DNA of 64,000 bases from Nostoc paludosum FACHB-159 (GTDB taxonomy: Bacteria > Cyanobacteriota > Cyanobacteriia > Cyanobacteriales > Nostocaceae): assembly GCF_014698835.1 (NCBI RefSeq), contig NZ_JACJTU010000015.1, positions 62,001-126,000 of the forward strand, given 5' to 3'. Below, piece after piece: positions 9,490-18,120 of the stretch; the stretch's first letter is position 1; the number at the start of each line of letters is the position of its first letter. Position numbers and translations under genes: made by a program. The notes under the pieces were generated by a model. It was not told the DNA's origin, searched no databases, and saw nothing but the letters and a program-made list of their open reading frames with translations.

Positions 9490-9984
9490 TCATACTGAAT
9501 TCTGACTTCCGACTTGGAGAATTCTGCTGTCAATGACAGCAATAATTTTGTCAATAGCACAATCGAAAGGTGTGATTTCTGCCTGGCGGTCGCCTTCGTC
9601 TCCATATGTCAAACTTATACTTAGATAACTATCTGGCTTGTAGGGCATTCGTTCTGCCCATTCAATAGCCACAATTCCTGGTGTCACCTCAACACCTTCC
9701 CAGTAACTTTCTAAATTCAGACTTAGAACTTCTTGCGGTTCAAGGCGATATAAATCTAGATGGTAAAGGGGGAGGCGTCCTTCGGTGTATTCATTAATCA
9801 AAGTGAAAGTGGGGCTGACAATCGGTTCAGTAATTCCCAAACCCTTGCCAATGCCTTGAACTAAGGTAGTTTTGCCAGCACCTAAATCACCTTCAAGTAA
9901 AATAACACTGCCAGGGGGTAGGGATTCACCGAGAGCAATACCTAAACCTAGTGTTGCCTCTGTATCTGCAAGAAAAATTTTCAT
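9490..9984 (-). CDS. tsaE: tRNA threonylcarbamoyladenosine biosynthesis protein TsaE
   Basis: P-loop ATPase that works with TsaB and TsaD to transfer threonylcarbamoyl to A37 of ANN-decoding tRNAs. 164 residues. Walker A is LEGDLGAGKTTLVQGIG. It is followed by the family motifs SPTFTLINEY, YHLDLYRL and AIEWAERM. The length is usual. It lies 76 bp downstream of the YvcK-like gene on the same strand, with an STRR cluster between, so co-transcription is possible. Other t6A genes in this window are tsaC (about 39 kb) and tsaD (about 60 kb). Confidence 0.93.
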   Translation of the reverse strand: MKIFLADTEATLGLGIALGESLPPGSVILLEGDLGAGKTTLVQGIGKGLGITEPIVSPTFTLINEYTEGRLPLYHLDLYRLEPQEVLSLNLESYWEGVEVTPGIVAIEWAERMPYKPDSYLSISLTYGDEGDRQAEITPFDCAIDKIIAVIDSRILQVGSQNSV

Positions 9985-10011
9985 AATTAGTTATTAGTCC
10001 TTTGCTCATAA

Positions 10012-10057
10012 CCAATGCCCTATGCCCCATGCCCCATGCCCTATGCCCAATGCCCCA
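10012..10057. repeat. STRR cluster, ATGCCCC/T heptads
   Basis: About six 7-bp units of the form ATGCCCC/ATGCCCT/ATGCCCA in tandem. They fill the space between the tsaE start and the stop of the next gene. Similar units recur at about 13300, 14130, 18090, 29345, 33300 and 59530-59680. Confidence 0.85.
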
Positions 10058-10060
10058 TAT

Positions 10061-11443
10061 TTATCTTCCATGATTAGCTCTACCGTACCACCGCAATAAC
10101 ACGCGTGCTAGTTTCTGCGGATTGTGGCGTACAATACCCGTTTCATCTTCATATAAAACATTAGCTGGGACAATTCGCCGTCCTAACTCAATTACGGCTT
10201 CTCTATCTAGGAAAACGGGATGGGAATTTTGCTGGGCGTAGCGGATGAGTGATTGTTCGGAGGGGGATTTTTTCTGTATTAGTACAGCATCAAATAGCTG
10301 TCTTTGCTGACAAGCAGCATCAATAGCTCGGATGTGATCTGCAACAGTATATCCTTCAGTTTCTCCTGGTTGAGTCATTATATTGCAGATATAGATACGG
10401 GGAACCTTTGCTTTGGCGATCGCATCGGCAATTTCTGGTACTAATAAATTAGGTATCAAGCTAGTATAAAGGCTACCTGGGCCAATAATAATGTAATCAG
10501 CTTCTTTAAGTGCCTTAATAACTGCTGGTATCGCTGGGGGATTAGCTGGAATACAACCAATTTTGATAATTTTTCCGGCAGCTTTAGGAATATTAGACTC
10601 TCCTTCAATACGGCGACCATCGGCTAATTCTGCCCAAAGGCGAACATCACTTAGAGTAGCTGGTAGTACTTGCCCCCGCACCGCTAGCACTTTGGAACTG
10701 GCTGCAACTGCACGTTCCAAATCTCCAGTAATATCGCTCATAGCCGTTAAAAATAAATTGCCAAAACTATGGCCTGTTAACCCATCTCCGGCACGAAAGC
10801 GGTATTGAAATAATTCTGTTAATAACTTTTCTTCATCTGCTAGGGCTGCTAAACAATTGCGAATATCGCCTGGTGGTAGTACGCCAAATTCCTGGCGCAA
10901 TCGCCCAGAAGATCCACCATCATCAGCTACAGTCACAATGGCAGTAATATTAGCGCTGTAAGTTTTTAATCCCCTCAACAACGTAGAAAGCCCCGTACCG
11001 CCGCCAATTACTACTATTTTCGGCCCTCGGTACAATCGACGATGCGCCAGCAAAACATCAATCAGTTCCTCTTCATCATTGGTTCTTAATACCTTAGTAA
11101 TTGACCCTACGGTGCGAGTTTGTCCCCAAAGGAGTAACAGCAAGCCGCCAAGCAGCACCAAAGGCCCGCTGACATAGTTAGGTAAGATTTCGGTGATTAC
11201 TCCCAGGAAACTCCTAACCAACTCGAACAGCCAAAAAATTGGGGTAAGCTTAATCCAAATAGCTAACCCCAAAATTGCTAGTAGTACACCTCCAACACTG
11301 ATTAACAACCAACGTTTAATCGATAATCCAGGCGATAACCATTTGAACCACTGGTTAACGCGATAGGAAGTACGAGAGGGCGACTGCTTTCGCAGGGCGT
11401 TGAGGGCTTGTCGGAGAAAACCAATTGACATACCTAGATTCAC
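10061..11443 (-). CDS. YvcK/CofD-like gluconeogenesis factor family protein
   Basis: 460 residues from a GTG at 11443; an ATG four codons further in (11431) may be the true start. Two hydrophobic segments (about 45-65 and 92-108) precede a complete CofD/YvcK domain with the glycine-rich [35 protein letters not shown] and a [13 protein letters not shown] stretch. YvcK proteins bind UDP-sugars and influence carbon-source use and cell morphogenesis; that is knowledge from Firmicutes. The N-terminal membrane anchor is a common cyanobacterial variant. It is divergent from ruvC and upstream of tsaE. Confidence 0.88.
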   Translation of the reverse strand: MNLGMSIGFLRQALNALRKQSPSRTSYRVNQWFKWLSPGLSIKRWLLISVGGVLLAILGLAIWIKLTPIFWLFELVRSFLGVITEILPNYVSGPLVLLGGLLLLLWGQTRTVGSITKVLRTNDEEELIDVLLAHRRLYRGPKIVVIGGGTGLSTLLRGLKTYSANITAIVTVADDGGSSGRLRQEFGVLPPGDIRNCLAALADEEKLLTELFQYRFRAGDGLTGHSFGNLFLTAMSDITGDLERAVAASSKVLAVRGQVLPATLSDVRLWAELADGRRIEGESNIPKAAGKIIKIGCIPANPPAIPAVIKALKEADYIIIGPGSLYTSLIPNLLVPEIADAIAKAKVPRIYICNIMTQPGETEGYTVADHIRAIDAACQQRQLFDAVLIQKKSPSEQSLIRYAQQNSHPVFLDREAVIELGRRIVPANVLYEDETGIVRHNPQKLARVLLRWYGRANHGR

Positions 11444-11608
11444 AGCAGTGCTACAAACTAATAATTAACAGAAAATCTACACCACTTGGTTTCAAACACT
11501 AGGCGTGAAACTATTATATTTTTCAATCCCATTAGACTAACAAGCAAGTCTCAAGATTGCCAGTGTTCCCAGTTAAACAATATCTTTGACTTGGTAAGAG
11601 TGAATTTA

Positions 11609-12100
11609 ATGGAAAAACGAATTTTAGGATTAGACCCAGGACTGGCAATTTTAGGATTTGGGGTAATTACCTGCACGCAAATGCCCAACAAGATGCAACA
11701 GACTACAGTAAATATGCTGGATTTTGGGGTAATTAAAACATCAGCGGATGTTGAAATGGCACAGCGTCTATGCATCTTGTTTGATGATTTACACACCGTA
11801 ATGGAGGAATTTCAACCAGATTTAGTGGCGATCGAAAAACTATTCTTCTATCGTATGTCAAGCACTATCCTGGTTGCACAAGCACGGGGTGTAGTCATGT
11901 TAGTGTTGGGACAGCGCCGACTCCCCTATGTAGAATTTACTCCTGCTCAAATTAAACAAGCTTTAACAGGATATGGCAATGCCGATAAGTCTGAAGTGCA
12001 AGAAGCCGTGGCGCGGGAGTTAGATTTAGATGAGATTCCCAAGCCGGACGATGCTGCCGATGCTTTAGCAGTGGCTTTGACAGCATGTTATCAGATTTAA
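11609..12100 (+). CDS. ruvC: Holliday junction resolvase RuvC
   Basis: Cleaves four-way junctions with RuvAB. 163 residues from the ATG at 11609, consistent with the family (about 160-175). Longer in-frame starts upstream read through non-homologous DNA. Catalytic acids are visible in [17 protein letters not shown] and PDDAADALA; the basic region near [11 protein letters not shown] is also conserved. The last five codons and the stop form one arm of a 17-bp hairpin, so the terminator overlaps the gene end. Confidence 0.93.
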   Translation: MEKRILGLDPGLAILGFGVITCTQMPNKMQQTTVNMLDFGVIKTSADVEMAQRLCILFDDLHTVMEEFQPDLVAIEKLFFYRMSSTILVAQARGVVMLVLGQRRLPYVEFTPAQIKQALTGYGNADKSEVQEAVARELDLDEIPKPDDAADALAVALTACYQI

Positions 12101-12121
12101 TTTATAAATCTGATAACATGC
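12083..12121. terminator. 17-bp stem-loop overlapping the ruvC stop
   Basis: GCATGTTATCAGATTTA at 12083-12099 pairs perfectly with 12105-12121 around a 5-nt loop. The left arm contains the last ruvC codons. The convergent tRNA-Phe gene ends at 12185, so the hairpin could end transcripts from both sides. No long U-tract follows. Confidence 0.7.
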
Positions 12122-12184
12122 TCGCTCGTGTCAATTTTATATCAGTTATGCCTCATAGTAGAGAGGCTACTATGCTGTAACTTA

Positions 12185-12257
<73 letters not shown>

Positions 12258-12332
12258 TGGGGCTTTTTTTGAGCCACGATTAATAAATGTAGCAAAGATA
12301 AAATGAATTTGCAAGAGGTTGGAGAAAAATAT

Positions 12333-13202
12333 TTATGCAGCTTTCAAGGTCAATTTAAACCAGATGACCACAGCTAAAAAGAGTAGAAACTGGACAAGAA
12401 CAATACTAGGGCCAGAAGCTATGCTCAAAAGGCCTGACACAATAATTCCAGTAAGGCTGGTGGTGGAACCGACTATTACCGAAATGACTAGAAACCCGCT
12501 AAAGTGGTGACTCATTAGTTTGGCAGTGGAGGCGGGAATGACCAAAAAGGCATTTACTAGTAAAACGCCAACAGCTTTAATTGCTACAGCAACGGCGAGT
12601 GAAAGCAAGACCACAAAGGCGTAGCGGTACAATTGCACAGGAATACCTTGAACCTGCGCTACATCTGGGTTAAGTGTCAATAAAATTTGCTGTTGGAGAG
12701 TTGATAGTAAAAATATGGAACCCCCCACAAGTACCAGCAGCGTCAAAATCAAATCTGTGGTATCGAGGGCCAGAATATCGCCAAACAGTACTTGCATCAA
12801 GTTGCCACGATATCCTTTGATGAGACTAGTCAGAATTAGTCCGATCGCTAATGCCCCAGATAGCACTATACTAAGTACGCTATCGCTACCTAAGTCGGTT
12901 TTATCGATAAAGTACAGGACAACAACACCAAAAATTAAGGTAAAAGGTAACAGCATCCAAGTAGGATTTACCTGTAGCAGCACACCCAAGGCCACACCCA
13001 CCAATGCTGCATGACCAACGGCATGGCTGAAAAAAGATAGTTGGCGCAGGGTAACAAAACTACCCAACATGCCACCAAGTATTCCCATCAGTACAGCTTC
13101 TACCATCGCTCGCTGCATAAAGGGGTATTCTAATAAGCTGACTAAGTTATTACCGTTGGCGATCGCTAGCCAAGCTATCTGACAATTATTGAAGAAATCC
13201 AT
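12333..13202 (-). CDS. znuB: Metal ABC transporter permease (ZnuB/MntB family)
   Basis: 289 residues from the ATG at 13202. A longer in-frame reading to 13295 would be encoded by STRR DNA and is rejected. ABC-3 family integral membrane protein with about eight hydrophobic segments and the family stretch GSFVTLRQLSFFSHAVGHAA, typical of zinc/manganese importers. It is third in a znuA-znuC-znuB operon on the minus strand. The gap to znuC is filled with tandem repeats. The metal is not certain; the upstream Zur-like box favours zinc. Confidence 0.88.
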   Translation of the reverse strand: MDFFNNCQIAWLAIANGNNLVSLLEYPFMQRAMVEAVLMGILGGMLGSFVTLRQLSFFSHAVGHAALVGVALGVLLQVNPTWMLLPFTLIFGVVVLYFIDKTDLGSDSVLSIVLSGALAIGLILTSLIKGYRGNLMQVLFGDILALDTTDLILTLLVLVGGSIFLLSTLQQQILLTLNPDVAQVQGIPVQLYRYAFVVLLSLAVAVAIKAVGVLLVNAFLVIPASTAKLMSHHFSGFLVISVIVGSTTSLTGIIVSGLLSIASGPSIVLVQFLLFLAVVIWFKLTLKAA

Positions 13203-13316
13203 ATTTATGGGGACTGGGGACTGGGGACTGGGGAGATGGGGAAATAGGGAGGTGGGGGAGGGTGGGGGAAAGATTTCTTCCCACACCTCCCACACCTCTA
13301 ATGCCCCATGCCCAAC
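13203..13316. repeat. STRR-filled spacer between znuC and znuB
   Basis: Units of GGGGACT (about four), then G-rich GGGGAGG/GGTGGGG runs, then CCCACACCT nonads and ATGCCCC heptads. It separates two genes that are usually close or overlapping in this operon. Confidence 0.85.
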
Positions 13317-14117
13317 TTAATCGTGATGGTGCTGGTAGCGACTGAACCCTGGGCCATAGGTTGCTAAGAGATTTTGCGGTGAAAGGGCAATTTCCGGTTT
13401 TCCTGTGCAAACAATGGTTTGATTGAGACAAAGCACGCGATCGCAATGACGGCTTACCATATCAATATCATGGGAAACTTGCAATACTGTCCAACCCTCT
13501 TGCCGCTTTAATTCATTTAGCAAAGCGTAAAAATCCGCCGCGCCTTGTACATCAACCCCAGCAAAGGCTTCATCTAGTACTAACAATTTCCGTGGCTTCA
13601 CCAGGCAATAAGCTAATAACACCCGCTTCAACTGACCACCGCTAAGAGTACCAATAGCTTGATGCTGTAAATGGTAAGCATCGGTTCGCCGCAAAGCTTT
13701 TGTGACTGCTAACGATTTATCTTCGTCTTGTCTCCACAACTTTGAGAAAAATGAATCTTCCCTTTTGCCTTTTGCCTTTTGCCTTTTGCCTTCACTTGTC
13801 CATCCTAGTCCTACTAATTCCCTGACAGAAATCGGAAAGCTACGGTCAAAGAAAAAATTTTGCGGCATATAGCCCAACAAGTGACGTAAACGCCCCAGTT
13901 TTGCAATTGGACGATCCAATATTTCAATCGTACCAGCACTTCGAGGTATCAAATCCAAAACAGCTTTTATTAGAGTACTTTTACCAGCACCATTGGGGCC
14001 AACTATAGCTGTATCTGTTCCTGGCAACAATTCAAAGGAAACATCTCGTATAGCTAGATAACTGCCTTGATAGACTGTTAATCCTTCTACTTTTAAAATA
14101 GCAATGTTATTAGTCAT
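13317..14117 (-). CDS. znuC: Metal ABC transporter ATP-binding protein (ZnuC family)
   Basis: 266 residues, energising the ZnuB permease. Walker A is VGPNGAGKSTLIK, the Q-loop YMPQ, the signature LSGGQLKRVLLAY, Walker B KLLVLDEAF and the H-loop VSHD. Between the Q-loop region (GLGW) and the helical subdomain there is a Lys/Arg/Gly-rich insert (SEGKRQKAKGKRED) encoded by GGCAAAA heptads at 13756-13791. It keeps the frame. All catalytic motifs remain, so activity is expected. The gene lies 50 bp after znuA. Confidence 0.92.
   Translation of the reverse strand: MTNNIAILKVEGLTVYQGSYLAIRDVSFELLPGTDTAIVGPNGAGKSTLIKAVLDLIPRSAGTIEILDRPIAKLGRLRHLLGYMPQNFFFDRSFPISVRELVGLGWTSEGKRQKAKGKREDSFFSKLWRQDEDKSLAVTKALRRTDAYHLQHQAIGTLSGGQLKRVLLAYCLVKPRKLLVLDEAFAGVDVQGAADFYALLNELKRQEGWTVLQVSHDIDMVSRHCDRVLCLNQTIVCTGKPEIALSPQNLLATYGPGFSRYQHHHD
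13756..13795. repeat. STRR heptads inside znuC
   Basis: About five copies of CTTTTGC (GCAAAAG on the coding strand). They are translated in frame within ZnuC as alternating basic and Gly/Ala/Gln residues, in a surface segment before the ABC signature. Confidence 0.88.
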
Positions 14118-14167
14118 TATTTATTGGGCATTGGGCATTGGGTATTTGTAAAGAACAAATGACAAAC

Positions 14168-15187
14168 TTATTTACATGCAGTTTCTAAAGTTTGTAAGTT
14201 AGCTTTCATCGCTTGGAAATAATACTGTGGATCTGTTTCACCACTCTCCAGAGAATCTAAAGTACGCAAACTTAATTTCAAGTCTTTTGAAAGACTAGTC
14301 AGCAATTTATTATCTACTCCTGGTTCGCTAAATAAGGCTTTAACTTTATACTTTTTCACGGCGTTGATTGCATTTTGCACATCTGTTGGCGAAAGTTGAT
14401 CTTCGGGAATTTCCACCACAGCAACTTGCTTGAGATTGTTGTAGCGTTTGGCTAAGTATGGAAATGCATCATGAAAGGTCACGAAAGTGCAATTTGGAGT
14501 CTTTTGTAATGTCTCTTGAAATTCGCTGTTTAATGTTTCTAATTCTTTAATATAAGCCGCAGCATTAGCCTCGTAAGTCGCTTTATTTCCTGGGTCGGCT
14601 GCTATTAAACCATCGCGAATATTGCTTACTTGCTGTTTTGCTAAAACTGGATCTAGCCAAACGTGAGGATTACCTTTAGCATGTTCGTGGTCACGTTCTT
14701 CTTCAGTTTTGGCTGTTTTCTCAACAGGTGAAATTTCATTTAACGGTTTAATATTTTTACTAGCATCAATTTCTGTTAATTTAGAATTTTGGGCATTTTT
14801 GACAGTATCTTCTAAAAATTCCTCCAACCCTAAACCATTTTTTACTAATACATTAGCAGTGGCGATCGCTTTCACATTTTCTGGTGTCGCTTGATATTCA
14901 TGTACCTCCGTACCAGGTGGCACTAAAATTTCTACATCTGCGACATTTCCAGCCACTGCCTTGGTAAACAAATATATGGGCAAAAATGTGGTCACTACTT
15001 TAGTTTTTACCGGCTGTGGTGTTGGAGTAGATGCAACTTCCTGTGTTTGTGGCGACTGTTGGGCAGCTGTTCTTTGATTCTGATTCGATTCGCTACAGCC
15101 AGCAACCATTAACAACACTAACACCGCAACTAATGACATGATGCTGTTTCGTCGTCTGTATGTTCTAAATTTTCTCCAATTCCCCAT
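14168..15187 (-). CDS. znuA: Metal ABC transporter substrate-binding lipoprotein (ZnuA family)
   Basis: 339 residues from the ATG at 15187; the open frame extends further upstream through the promoter region. A basic N-terminus, a hydrophobic stretch and the lipobox LMVAGC mark a lipoprotein. The mature part is a cluster A-I metal-binding protein with VPPGTEVHEYQATPENV, GNPHVWLDP and FHDAFPYLAKRY, giving metal-ligand histidines. A short His/acid loop (ERDHEHAKGNPH) is present instead of the long His-rich loop of many zinc ZnuAs, so manganese cannot be excluded. First gene of the operon; a Zur-like palindrome lies upstream. Confidence 0.9.
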   Translation of the reverse strand: MGNWRKFRTYRRRNSIMSLVAVLVLLMVAGCSESNQNQRTAAQQSPQTQEVASTPTPQPVKTKVVTTFLPIYLFTKAVAGNVADVEILVPPGTEVHEYQATPENVKAIATANVLVKNGLGLEEFLEDTVKNAQNSKLTEIDASKNIKPLNEISPVEKTAKTEEERDHEHAKGNPHVWLDPVLAKQQVSNIRDGLIAADPGNKATYEANAAAYIKELETLNSEFQETLQKTPNCTFVTFHDAFPYLAKRYNNLKQVAVVEIPEDQLSPTDVQNAINAVKKYKVKALFSEPGVDNKLLTSLSKDLKLSLRTLDSLESGETDPQYYFQAMKANLQTLETACK

Positions 15188-15502
15188 TACCGTATTTCTC
15201 CCCAAAACCCATGCTTGCTGTGCCTTTGCTAGAGTTTTTTTGACAATGATACTTATTCTACATCTTCCACTATAATAATTCTCATTCTCATCGACAAAAT
15301 TTTTTGTTTCAGTAAATGCTGTGTAAATACTTACAGGCAAGTTTAGTGGAGAGGAAGCCTCTACAATTAAGTTTTCCCAAAATAATTAGGATTTATTGAC
15401 ATAATTTATTAAAAAGCTTGCATACTTCTGATAAGATTACTGACGAGTTTTTAATAAAATGTGCTTTCAAAAAAGCATGGTGTGAGTGCGAATAGTAGAT
15501 AA
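15188..15502. other. Divergent spacer znuA / porin
   Basis: AT-rich region with promoters for both directions. It holds the Zur-like box and ends at the porin ribosome-binding region. No small gene seen. Confidence 0.5.
15270..15284 (-). promoter_or_regulatory. Candidate Zur box upstream of znuA
   Basis: On the minus strand the site reads TGAGAATTATTATAG, matching 12 of 14 defined positions of the 7-1-7 palindrome TGATAATNATTATCA reported for Zur in Anabaena. It lies 83-97 bp before the znuA ATG, a plausible promoter position. Confidence 0.55.
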
Positions 15503-15512
15503 GTGTGAGGAG
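15503..15512 (+). promoter_or_regulatory. Porin ribosome-binding site with Yfr1-complementary sequence
   Basis: GTGTGAGGAG at 15503-15512 is the Shine-Dalgarno region of the porin gene (ATG at 15517). It is exactly complementary to 10 of the 11 nt of the invariant single-stranded motif ACUCCUCACAC of the cyanobacterial small RNA Yfr1. Pairing would block ribosome entry. Confidence 0.6.
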
Positions 15513-15516
15513 AAAA

Positions 15517-17139
15517 ATGCAAAAATTTTGTAAGTATCTGCTAGTTAGTCCAGCAGTATGCAGTGCAATGGTATTTCTGAGTACTGCTGCATTTGGTGGT
15601 GAAACATCTGGCACTTCCCAAATCAATCAACCGCAAGTTTTAACTAGTCCAAACACCAAAGTTGAGAATATAGTTCAAAATAAAACAACGGCACAAGTTA
15701 CTTCAGTGTCTCAGTTGTCAGATGTGCAAACTACAGACTGGGCTTTCCAAGCATTGCAGTCGCTGGTAGAACGCTATGGTTGTATTGCAGGATACCCAAA
15801 TAGCACTTATCGTGGTAATCGGGCACTGACGCGGTATGAGTTTGCTGCTGGTTTGAATGCTTGTCTAGATCGCGTTAATGAATTAATTGCAACAGCTACT
15901 GGTGATTTAGTTAGCAAAGAAGATTTAGCCACACTACAAAAACTGCAAGAAGAATTTTCCGCCGAACTAGCGACACTCCGGGGTCGTGTGGATGCAGTAG
16001 AAGCACGTACAGCTGAATTGGAAGCCAATCAGTTTTCTACCACAACCAAACTGCAAGGACAAGTTGTTGCTGTCGTTAGCGATGTTTTGTCAGGAAATAC
16101 AGTCAACGGTGCAGAAATTACAGAGGAAAATACAACCTTAGGGGTACGGGCACGGATAGAACTTGTCACCAGCTTCACAGGACAAGACACCCTGTTTACT
16201 AGAATCCAAGCGAATAATATTCTCAGTCCTGACATTGGTACACCAGAGGGTAATTTATTCTTTGCTGGTGAGGATGGTACCACTACTGCTGCGATCGATG
16301 CACTGTTTTACAGATTTCCTTTGGGGAAAAAGACAGAGGTGATTGCTATTGCCAATGCAGGTGCAGCAGATGACATCACTAGTACTGTCAATATCTTTGA
16401 TGGCGATGGGGCTTTTGGTGCTTTGTCCACCTTTGGTACACGCAACCCAATTTATAACCAGATAAACGGCGCGGGATTAGGATTGACATACGAATTTAGC
16501 GATAAATTAGCATTAAGTTTAGGGTATTTGAGTGGTACAGCTAATAACCCTACACCCAATAATGGTTTGTTCAATGGTTCTTATGGTGCCCTGGCACAGT
16601 TGACAGTTCAACCAAACGATCGCATTTCTCTTGGTTTAACTTACATCAATTCTTACAACCAACCATTAGCCACAGGTAGCAATGCAGCAACCTTCCAAGA
16701 TATAGCTACTATCCAGGGTTTACCAGAAGAAGAAGTCGGATTTTCCAGTAATTCTTATGGTGTGCAAGCATCCATTGGCATTACTGACAACATAGTTTTA
16801 GGTGGTTGGGTTGGATACACCAACAGCCGAAGCTTGAGAGGAAACCGTGGAGACGTTGACATTTGGAACTATGCTGTTACCCTTGGCTTCCCCGACCTCG
16901 GTACAAAAGGTAGCTTAGCAGGTATTATTGCGGGTGTGGAGCCTAAAGTTACAAGTTCTAGCCTCGTAGGATTAGCTAGAGATGAAGACACATCTTATCA
17001 TTTGGAAGCATTCTATCAATATAAGCTCAGTGATAATATCACCATTACCCCAGGAGTTATTTGGCTAACATCGCCAGATCATAACAATGATAATGATGAT
17101 GTTGTTATTGGTGCCTTGAGAACCACATTCAGTTTCTAA
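15517..17139 (+). CDS. Outer-membrane porin, SLH-OprB family (Som-like)
   Basis: 540 residues from the ATG at 15517; an in-frame GTG at 15505 overlaps the ribosome-binding site and is not used. A signal peptide ends near AAFG. An SLH domain follows at about 60-120 (DWAFQALQSLVERYG, then LTRYEFAAGLNACLDRV), which ties the protein to peptidoglycan-linked polymer. A short coiled coil (about 130-165) and a C-terminal OprB-type beta-barrel ending in Phe (TTFSF) complete it. This is the main cyanobacterial porin architecture for passive uptake of small solutes. It has its own terminator at 17153-17191. A role in metal uptake beside znuA is only suggested by position. Confidence 0.92.
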   Translation: MQKFCKYLLVSPAVCSAMVFLSTAAFGGETSGTSQINQPQVLTSPNTKVENIVQNKTTAQVTSVSQLSDVQTTDWAFQALQSLVERYGCIAGYPNSTYRGNRALTRYEFAAGLNACLDRVNELIATATGDLVSKEDLATLQKLQEEFSAELATLRGRVDAVEARTAELEANQFSTTTKLQGQVVAVVSDVLSGNTVNGAEITEENTTLGVRARIELVTSFTGQDTLFTRIQANNILSPDIGTPEGNLFFAGEDGTTTAAIDALFYRFPLGKKTEVIAIANAGAADDITSTVNIFDGDGAFGALSTFGTRNPIYNQINGAGLGLTYEFSDKLALSLGYLSGTANNPTPNNGLFNGSYGALAQLTVQPNDRISLGLTYINSYNQPLATGSNAATFQDIATIQGLPEEEVGFSSNSYGVQASIGITDNIVLGGWVGYTNSRSLRGNRGDVDIWNYAVTLGFPDLGTKGSLAGIIAGVEPKVTSSSLVGLARDEDTSYHLEAFYQYKLSDNITITPGVIWLTSPDHNNDNDDVVIGALRTTFSF

Positions 17140-17152
17140 TTTTCCAAATCTC

Positions 17153-17191
17153 AAAATCAAGACGCAAACTTATCTCTTGCGTCTTGATTTT
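17153..17191 (+). terminator. Terminator of the porin gene
   Basis: AAAATCAAGACGCAA (17153-17167) pairs perfectly with 17177-17191 around a 9-nt loop, 14 bp after the stop. The right arm ends in TTTTGT. Confidence 0.85.
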
Positions 17192-17637
17192 GTCTGCTAT
17201 TTAAAAATTACTCCCTTACCACTGTAAGAGTACTTAATTTTTTAACTAACGGCAAATAACGCCAAGCAAGAAATTAAGTAATTATATGGTAATCAAGGAG
17301 TAAAAAATTTTCAATTTTCATTGAAAAGACACGTAATACTATTTTATGAAATACCTGATACGTAGGTAGCAAGGTACAGTTCTACGCTTCTACAGCCAAT
17401 TTATTATGTCGCAAATATTTTTGGGAGCGATCGCCTTTTCCACATCTAGCTTGCATATCCAATATTTGATGAAAGTTTTGTGGGGTGGGCATCTTGCCCG
17501 CTTTAATTATGCAATTTAAATGTGAGGAACTGATGACATTAAAGTTAATTTTAAGCCGTCTTTGATTTGTGTTTGATAAACGATCCAGTACTTCATCTCA
17601 CCAAAACCCAAGAAAAAGTTTGCTGATAAGAACAAAA
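17192..17637. other. Intergenic, AT-rich
   Basis: No supported gene. It contains a GTGGGCATCTTGCCCGC hairpin at about 17486-17502, a small repeat often seen in Nostoc-type genomes. Confidence 0.5.
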
Positions 17638-17661
17638 AGACCAGCCTCCCACAGCTGGTCT
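17638..17661 (-). terminator. Terminator for the minus-strand NFACT transcript
   Basis: AGACCAGC (17638-17645) pairs with GCTGGTCT (17654-17661). On the minus strand the stem is followed by TTTTTGTT. It lies about 440 bp beyond the NFACT stop, with a large STRR array between, suggesting that the array was inserted or expanded between gene and terminator. Confidence 0.65.
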
Positions 17662-17855
17662 CAAAAATGTTTTTTCGCGTTGTCTTCTCAAGAGAGTTAA
17701 AACCCAATTGCGCGTTCCCAAAATGCAACGGGCAACTTTTCTTAACAATATTGTAACAGCCAACACAGATTTTTCAGAAAATTTCATCAAAAAAAGATAT
17801 AAGCAAAATTTAAAAGCTTCTATCTATCAGGAGAATTGGCTACAACGTAGGGTAG

Positions 17856-18120
17856 AGAAGGGGAGTGTGGGAAGTGTGGGGAGCGTGGGGAGTGTGGGGA
17901 GAGAGGGGAGTGTGGGGAGATGGGGAAAAAGAGAATTTATGCTTCCCACACCTCCCACACCTCCCACACCTCCCACACCTCCCACACCTCCCACACCTCT
18001 CACACCTCCCACACCTCCCACACCTCTCACACCTCCCACACCTCCCACACCTCCCACACCTCCCACACCTCCCACACCTCCCACACCTCCTGCTTGCCCT
18101 ATGCCCTATGCCCTATGCCC
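17856..18120. repeat. Large STRR array, G-rich units then (CCCACACCT)n
   Basis: About 80 bp of GGGAGTGTGG-type units (17856-17927) is followed by about 17 near-perfect copies of the 9-bp unit CCCACACCT (17942-18090) and by CCCTATG heptads (to 18120). The first block is roughly complementary to the second, so a long hairpin is possible. One strand has GGG/GG runs compatible with G-quadruplex. Reading frames through it give only Pro/Thr, His/Leu/Pro or Gly/Val repeats. Confidence 0.92.

Noticed and set aside
11486..11608. N-terminal extension of ruvC
   Set aside because: The extra 41 residues lie in divergent promoter DNA and are unlike RuvC; the start at 11609 gives the family length.
17942..18090. 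Regular repeats as a possible CRISPR array
   Set aside because: Units are 9 bp with no spacers. The 20-bp repeats at 44830-44910 are also too short and too few, and no cas genes are present.
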